From contig JAUUYW010000128.1 of NCBI GenBank assembly GCA_030590265.1, positions 1-8,659 on the forward strand: a stretch of DNA of 8,659 nt. The letters are read 5' to 3'. The position numbers were made by a program, and so were the translations under genes. Source of the DNA: Candidatus Krumholzibacteriia bacterium. Its GTDB lineage: Bacteria; Krumholzibacteriota; Krumholzibacteriia; LZORAL124-64-63. This document shows, piece after piece, positions 5,737-8,659 of the stretch. The stretch's first letter is position 1; every line of letters begins with the position of its first letter. Below the pieces are notes generated by a model. It did not search any database. It was not told the origin of the DNA and saw only the letters and a list, made by a program, of their open reading frames with translations.

Positions 5737-6764
5737 TGAGTGGAAATAATGGTGAAAGGTTCGCTAATGCCGATACAGTATTGATCATCAATGCTGATGG
5801 CGCGAATCCGGTACACCGTATTGCCGACTTCATTGCCGAAATCGGACACGACCCAGGAATAAGGCATGTCGGCCACCAATACACCATCAACTGCATAAGT
5901 GATGTTACCCAAAAATTCACTCCCCTTGTACAATCTCAGATTGACCGCGGTGACGTCATCGCTGGCGATGAGATCAATTTCTTCGGTATGACCTTCAGTC
6001 CAAACCACATCCGGTTGGGGACTCGAAATGTTGATACTGCACACATCCTCGTCCGCTATGCCGAAAGTATCGCTGACGGCAAAACACCCATCCACACCAT
6101 TGGCAATGATTTTCAGAGTGTAAAAATCATAGGTACCGCTGTTGAGTGAATCAATGGTCCAATCGTAGCTGCCGGTATCCGGCAGGGGGGCTTCGGTGAT
6201 GAAGCCCACCGGGGTTGTGTTGTCGTCTCCGCGCCACAACTCGATGGAAACATTGCCGAGGGTGCTGTTGCTATACCAGGTCAGGGTCAAATTATCACCG
6301 GCCACGAAAGTAATATCGTGATCGAAATCATTGGTGAAGGCAAGGCTGCAACCTACAGTATTGGTCAGGGAGAATTGCCCGCTGACACCAAGGCAGTTGT
6401 CCTCATCCAGGGCAGTCACCCGAACGGAGAAGTCGGCACCATTGGCAGCGCCCATATTGCTGGCGGTCCAGGTGTACACACCGTTGTTGGTGGCGTTGGG
6501 GGCGATGACATCCACCAGTTCGCCGGCCTTCAGCAGTTCGATGGAAACCCTGGCTGCATCCCCGGACTTGTCCCAACGAATTCTCACAGTTTGGTTATCA
6601 GGATCCCCAGGAACAAAGGCATCGCCGGTCACCGGAGTCGTTACGGTGATGGAGCAAGCCTCCACAGGTGGATCTGTCGGATCATCGTCGCCACCGCATC
6701 CCCAGAGGACAAACGGCACAGCGATCAATAGAGCTACCGACAAAACGGCCCAATGCTTTTTCAT
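5733..6764 (-). CDS. lipoprotein with three Kre9/KNH-like beta-sandwich repeats
   Basis: The 343-residue product starts MKKHWAVLSVALLIAVPFVL and has a lipobox-like LWGC ending at Cys23, followed by GGDDDPTDPP, a typical tether. It should be lipid-anchored in the cell envelope. Three repeats of about 103 residues follow, starting near 37, 139 and 242. Each shows a [CS]I.[VF]..P opening, a V[SN][IL][ER]L strand, a [YT][DST]W turn, and a closing C.[GA][VI]S..F.[IL]. This resembles the Kre9/KNH (Ser-Thr-rich anchor) beta-sandwich found in bacterial surface proteins. Each repeat has exactly two cysteines, 37/124, 139/227 and 242/330, 87-88 residues apart, so one disulfide per domain is likely. The ATG at 6764 is chosen because AAAGGA lies 7 nt upstream; a GTG at 6785 is in frame but would add seven residues before the MKK. 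Ligand or partner is unknown. Confidence 0.82.
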   Translation of the reverse strand: MKKHWAVLSVALLIAVPFVLWGCGGDDDPTDPPVEACSITVTTPVTGDAFVPGDPDNQTVRIRWDKSGDAARVSIELLKAGELVDVIAPNATNNGVYTWTASNMGAANGADFSVRVTALDEDNCLGVSGQFSLTNTVGCSLAFTNDFDHDITFVAGDNLTLTWYSNSTLGNVSIELWRGDDNTTPVGFITEAPLPDTGSYDWTIDSLNSGTYDFYTLKIIANGVDGCFAVSDTFGIADEDVCSINISSPQPDVVWTEGHTEEIDLIASDDVTAVNLRLYKGSEFLGNITYAVDGVLVADMPYSWVVSDFGNEVGNTVYRIRAISIDDQYCIGISEPFTIISTQ

Positions 6765-6846
6765 GGTGAATTCCTTTGTTTCCACGGTTCAATCCGCAAT
6801 TGTTCAGCCCCACTACAAAATACTGACAAACTGGTCGCTTGTGAAA
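6765..6846 (-). other. 82-bp spacer between pdxT and the lipoprotein gene
   Basis: The spacer ends with the lipoprotein ribosome site AAAGGA at 6772-6777. A TTGTCA that could serve as a -35 is present, but the hexamer 17 bp on is a poor -10 (TGAACA), so no promoter is called. No terminator-like hairpin was seen, so read-through from pdxT is the simpler reading. Confidence 0.4.
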
Positions 6847-7434
6847 TCAAATCATTTCCAGGAAAGCCTGGTGGATGCGTCCGTCAGCGGTCAATTCGGG
6901 ATGAAAAGTCAATCCCAACAGATTGCCTTGCCGCACCGCCACTGGTTCTCCGTCATGCACGGCAACCACATTGGCCAGCGGCCCCACCTCCACAATGCGC
7001 GGAGCACGAATAAAAACCGCATCGAAGGTGTGTGATGACCCTTCCAGCACGTCGATACCCACCGGTGCCGTGAAAGAGTCTATTTGCCGCCCGTAACCAT
7101 TGCGCCGGACCAGGCAATCCAGCATTCCCAGGGGCTCAACACCGAAATCGCTGTTCTTTTCATCCACCAGTCCACTGGACATCATGATAAGACCCGCGCA
7201 GGTGCCCATCACCGGATGATCTACGGCAAAATCCAACAGAGGTTGCCTCAAACCGATGCGATCCATCAAACGCGTTAATGTAGTGCTTTCACCACCAGGA
7301 ACAACCAAGGCACAGATATCGTCCAATTCGGCAGGACGACGCACTCCCAGGGTTTCAACTCCCAGGGCGGCAAACGCCTGTTGATGTTTTTCATAATCGC
7401 CCTGCAAGGTCAGCAGGCCCACTGGTTTGTACAT
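6847..7434 (-). CDS. pdxT: pyridoxal 5'-phosphate synthase, glutaminase subunit PdxT
   Basis: PdxT releases ammonia from glutamine and passes it to PdxS for PLP synthesis in the cytoplasm. The 195-residue product has the usual family length and all marks of this class I amidotransferase: N-terminal GLLTLQGDYEKH, PGGEST at 46-51 (oxyanion strand), nucleophile Cys79 in MGTCAG, the FxxxxR-type stretch NSDFGVEPLGML, and His178 and Glu180 in TFHPEL completing the triad. The frame is open further upstream, but ATG at 7434 is the start because it gives the family N-terminus and has GAGG 5 nt ahead. It lies 70 bp after pdxS, behind a strong hairpin. Confidence 0.97.
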   Translation of the reverse strand: MYKPVGLLTLQGDYEKHQQAFAALGVETLGVRRPAELDDICALVVPGGESTTLTRLMDRIGLRQPLLDFAVDHPVMGTCAGLIMMSSGLVDEKNSDFGVEPLGMLDCLVRRNGYGRQIDSFTAPVGIDVLEGSSHTFDAVFIRAPRIVEVGPLANVVAVHDGEPVAVRQGNLLGLTFHPELTADGRIHQAFLEMI

Positions 7435-7448
7435 TTCATCCTCGTAAA

Positions 7449-7484
7449 GCGGCCCGTCGGGATTGTTTCCTCCCGCCGGGCCGC
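7449..7484 (-). promoter_or_regulatory. strong hairpin between pdxS and pdxT
   Basis: The RNA has an 8-bp GCGGCCCG/CGGGCCGC stem, one G-A mismatch, a further 5 bp (CGGGA/TCCCG), and an 8-nt GGAAACAA loop. It starts 20 nt after the pdxS stop and ends just before the pdxT ribosome site (GAGG at 7440-7443). Only UUU follows, then ACG, so it is not a standard intrinsic terminator. It may protect the pdxS 3' end or tune the PdxS:PdxT ratio. Confidence 0.6.
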
Positions 7485-7504
7485 CCATGCCTGAAAGTGA
7501 AAAT

Positions 7505-8410
7505 TTACCAGCCGCGGCCGGCCATTTTCTCGCTTTCATCCATTTCATTCACGGCGCGGCCCTTCATGGCCTCACCCAGATTCATGCTGATTTCCATCAG
7601 TTTGGCTGGGTCGTCGAAGAAAGTCACCGCATCGACGATAGCCTTGGCCCTTGGTGCAGGATCATCGCTGGCGAAGATACCACTGCCCACAAAGACTGTT
7701 TCAGCACCCAGCTGCATCATCAGGGCAGCGTCGGCAGGGGTGGCAATACCACCAGCGGCAAAGTTGGGCACCGGCAGTTTGCCCAGTTCAGCGGTCTGGA
7801 CCAGAATGTGGTAAGGGGCACCCAGCCTCTTGGCTTCGGCCATCAACTCGTCGGTGCGCATCAGCTGCAACCGGCGGATACCTTCTGTCACCTCACGCAT
7901 GTGGGTCACCGCTTCTACGATGTCACCACTGCCGGCCTCGCCTTTGGTGCGCATCATGGCAGCCCCTTCACCGATGCGGCGCAGGGCTTCACCCAGGTTG
8001 CGACAGCCACAAACAAAAGGAACCTTGAATTCGTGCTTGTAGACGTGATTGGCGTTGTCAGCCGGAGTGAGCACTTCGCTCTCGTCGATGAAATCCACGT
8101 CCAGGGCCTGCAGAATCTGGGCTTCGGCAAAGTGACCGATGCGGACCTTGGCCATCACTGGAATGGAAACAGTGTCCTGGATTTCCTTGATCATGCCCGG
8201 TGCGGACATGCGGCTGATTCCGCCTTCCTTGCGAATATCCGAAGGAATGCGTTCGAGGGCCATGACGGCCACGGCGCCGGCCTCTTCGGCGATCTTGGCC
8301 TGCTCGGCATTGGTCACGTCCATGATGACGCCACCTTTGAGCATCTCGGCCAGACCAATTTTGTGTTTGAAATTTTCCATAGTCTCGGGGTTGCCCCAGG
8401 GAGTCTCCAT
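7505..8410 (-). CDS. pdxS: pyridoxal 5'-phosphate synthase, synthase subunit PdxS
   Basis: PdxS condenses ribose 5-phosphate, glyceraldehyde 3-phosphate and ammonia (from PdxT) into PLP, the DXP-independent route. The 301-residue TIM-barrel protein is close to the family length. Catalytic positions are Asp31 in VIMDVTN, Lys88 in PVMAKVRIGH (sugar Schiff base) and Lys156 in MMRTKGEAGSG, a constant +7 offset from the Bacillus numbering (24, 81, 149). The phosphate site AAGGIATPADAALMMQLG and GSGIF are intact, as is the C-terminal KMAGRGW. The ATG at 8410 has AAGGAGG 7 nt ahead, the best ribosome site in the window; an ATG at 8380 would give the shorter family N-terminus but has no such site. 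PdxS heads the gene run and is the first gene after a long leader region. Confidence 0.98.
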   Translation of the reverse strand: METPWGNPETMENFKHKIGLAEMLKGGVIMDVTNAEQAKIAEEAGAVAVMALERIPSDIRKEGGISRMSAPGMIKEIQDTVSIPVMAKVRIGHFAEAQILQALDVDFIDESEVLTPADNANHVYKHEFKVPFVCGCRNLGEALRRIGEGAAMMRTKGEAGSGDIVEAVTHMREVTEGIRRLQLMRTDELMAEAKRLGAPYHILVQTAELGKLPVPNFAAGGIATPADAALMMQLGAETVFVGSGIFASDDPAPRAKAIVDAVTFFDDPAKLMEISMNLGEAMKGRAVNEMDESEKMAGRGW

Positions 8411-8659
8411 GACTCTGCCTCCTTGTATGCCGGTGCTTGTCAGACGGGATGTTCCTTACCAAAAAGATAATAGGTGAGATTAGGATGCGAAAGGGAAGGG
8501 TTGTGCCTTTGAAATTGTGTCCGGCCTATTCTTTGCCCTAGCTGGGCATGACACCTACAAAAAAAGCATCCCAAACATGGACTCCTCCCTTCTGTCCAAA
8601 CCCTAACTGCATACACCACAACAATTCTGGTGAGCATTGGCCCATCAAGAAGATTGGCT
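8411..8659 (-). other. 249-bp region upstream of pdxS without a convincing gene
   Basis: This is the only long stretch without a supported gene. It holds the pdxS ribosome site (AAGGAGG, 8418-8424) and a -10-like TATTAT. A GCCC/GGGC mini-hairpin near 8535-8547 lies inside a GTGTC/GACAC pair (8517-8521 and 8550-8554). A run of seven T (8559-8565, transcribed strand) and a GGAC/GTCC pair near 8579-8597 are also present. A 65-codon open frame spans 8637-8440 but has no ribosome site or recognisable content. Most likely it is the promoter and leader of the pdxS run. Confidence 0.5.
8467..8472 (-). promoter_or_regulatory. possible -10 box for the pdxS transcript
   Basis: TATTAT on the transcribed strand lies about 57 bp before the pdxS ATG and would give a leader of about 50 nt. 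The matching -35 position holds only CCCTTT, so recognition by a housekeeping sigma factor would be weak without an activator. The call rests on the hexamer and its placement alone. Confidence 0.3.

Noticed and set aside
6785..6822. Sigma-70 type promoter before the lipoprotein gene
   Set aside because: TTGTCA is present, but the hexamer 17 bp downstream is TGAACA, which is too far from TATAAT.
7449..7484. Intrinsic terminator after pdxS
   Set aside because: The stem is strong but only three U follow before ACGAGG, which is the pdxT ribosome site, so termination is not the natural reading.
7463..8470. A 335-codon plus-strand open frame opposite pdxS
   Set aside because: It mirrors the highly conserved pdxS gene and has a His/Gly-rich low-meaning translation.
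8440..8637. A 65-codon minus-strand frame with a Cys-rich patch (CLGCFFCRC) upstream of pdxS
   Set aside because: No Shine-Dalgarno was seen, the composition is unusual for this genome, no family is recognisable, and it would occupy the likely promoter/leader. A zinc-binding small protein cannot be excluded but is not supported.

Overview
The window is a compact run of eleven genes, all on the minus strand, so transcription reads from high to low coordinates. Signal peptides, a lipobox-type lipoprotein, an outer-membrane beta-barrel and a DsbD-type periplasmic domain point to a Gram-negative (diderm) bacterium. It makes PLP by the DXP-independent route (PdxS/PdxT). A lipoprotein built from Kre9/KNH-like repeats beside a secreted orphan suggests an uncultured or FCB-type lineage to me, but that is inference. 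No tRNA, rRNA, CRISPR array, IS element or other mobile element was seen.

In transcription order: a 249-bp leader region (8411-8659) with no convincing gene; pdxS (8410-7505); a strong hairpin; pdxT (7434-6847); a three-repeat lipoprotein (6764-5733); an unrecognised secreted protein (5736-4870); a Cof-type HAD phosphatase (4873-3977); a PLP-dependent group II decarboxylase-family enzyme (3957-2344); a DsbD N-terminal-domain-like periplasmic protein split by a one-base frameshift (2321-1838); a single-RRM RNA-binding protein (1831-1565); an alginate-export-type outer-membrane barrel (1498-239); a 40-residue membrane peptide (214-92); and the first 31 codons of a sodium:solute symporter (95-1, running off the window).

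Gaps are short and three junctions are 4-nt stop/start overlaps (ATGA, GTGA, ATGA), so much of the run is probably co-transcribed and partly translationally coupled. Three themes emerge. (1) A PLP theme: PLP synthase, a HAD phosphatase of a family that includes PLP phosphatases, and a PLP-dependent enzyme. (2) An envelope theme: a cysteine-paired repeat lipoprotein, a secreted orphan and a thiol-reductase-type domain. (3) An uptake theme at the distal end: outer-membrane channel, tiny accessory membrane peptide, inner-membrane symporter.

The most notable non-coding signals are a 28-bp near-perfect palindrome at 5674-5701 and a 13-pair hairpin between pdxS and pdxT. In RNA the palindrome becomes a fully paired 12-bp stem with a good Shine-Dalgarno in one arm and an AUG in the loop. 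The frameshift in the DsbD-like gene lies in a run of seven T and may be a sequence error, a real mutation or slippage. Functions of the secreted orphan and the substrates of the decarboxylase and the transport proteins cannot be told from the sequence.
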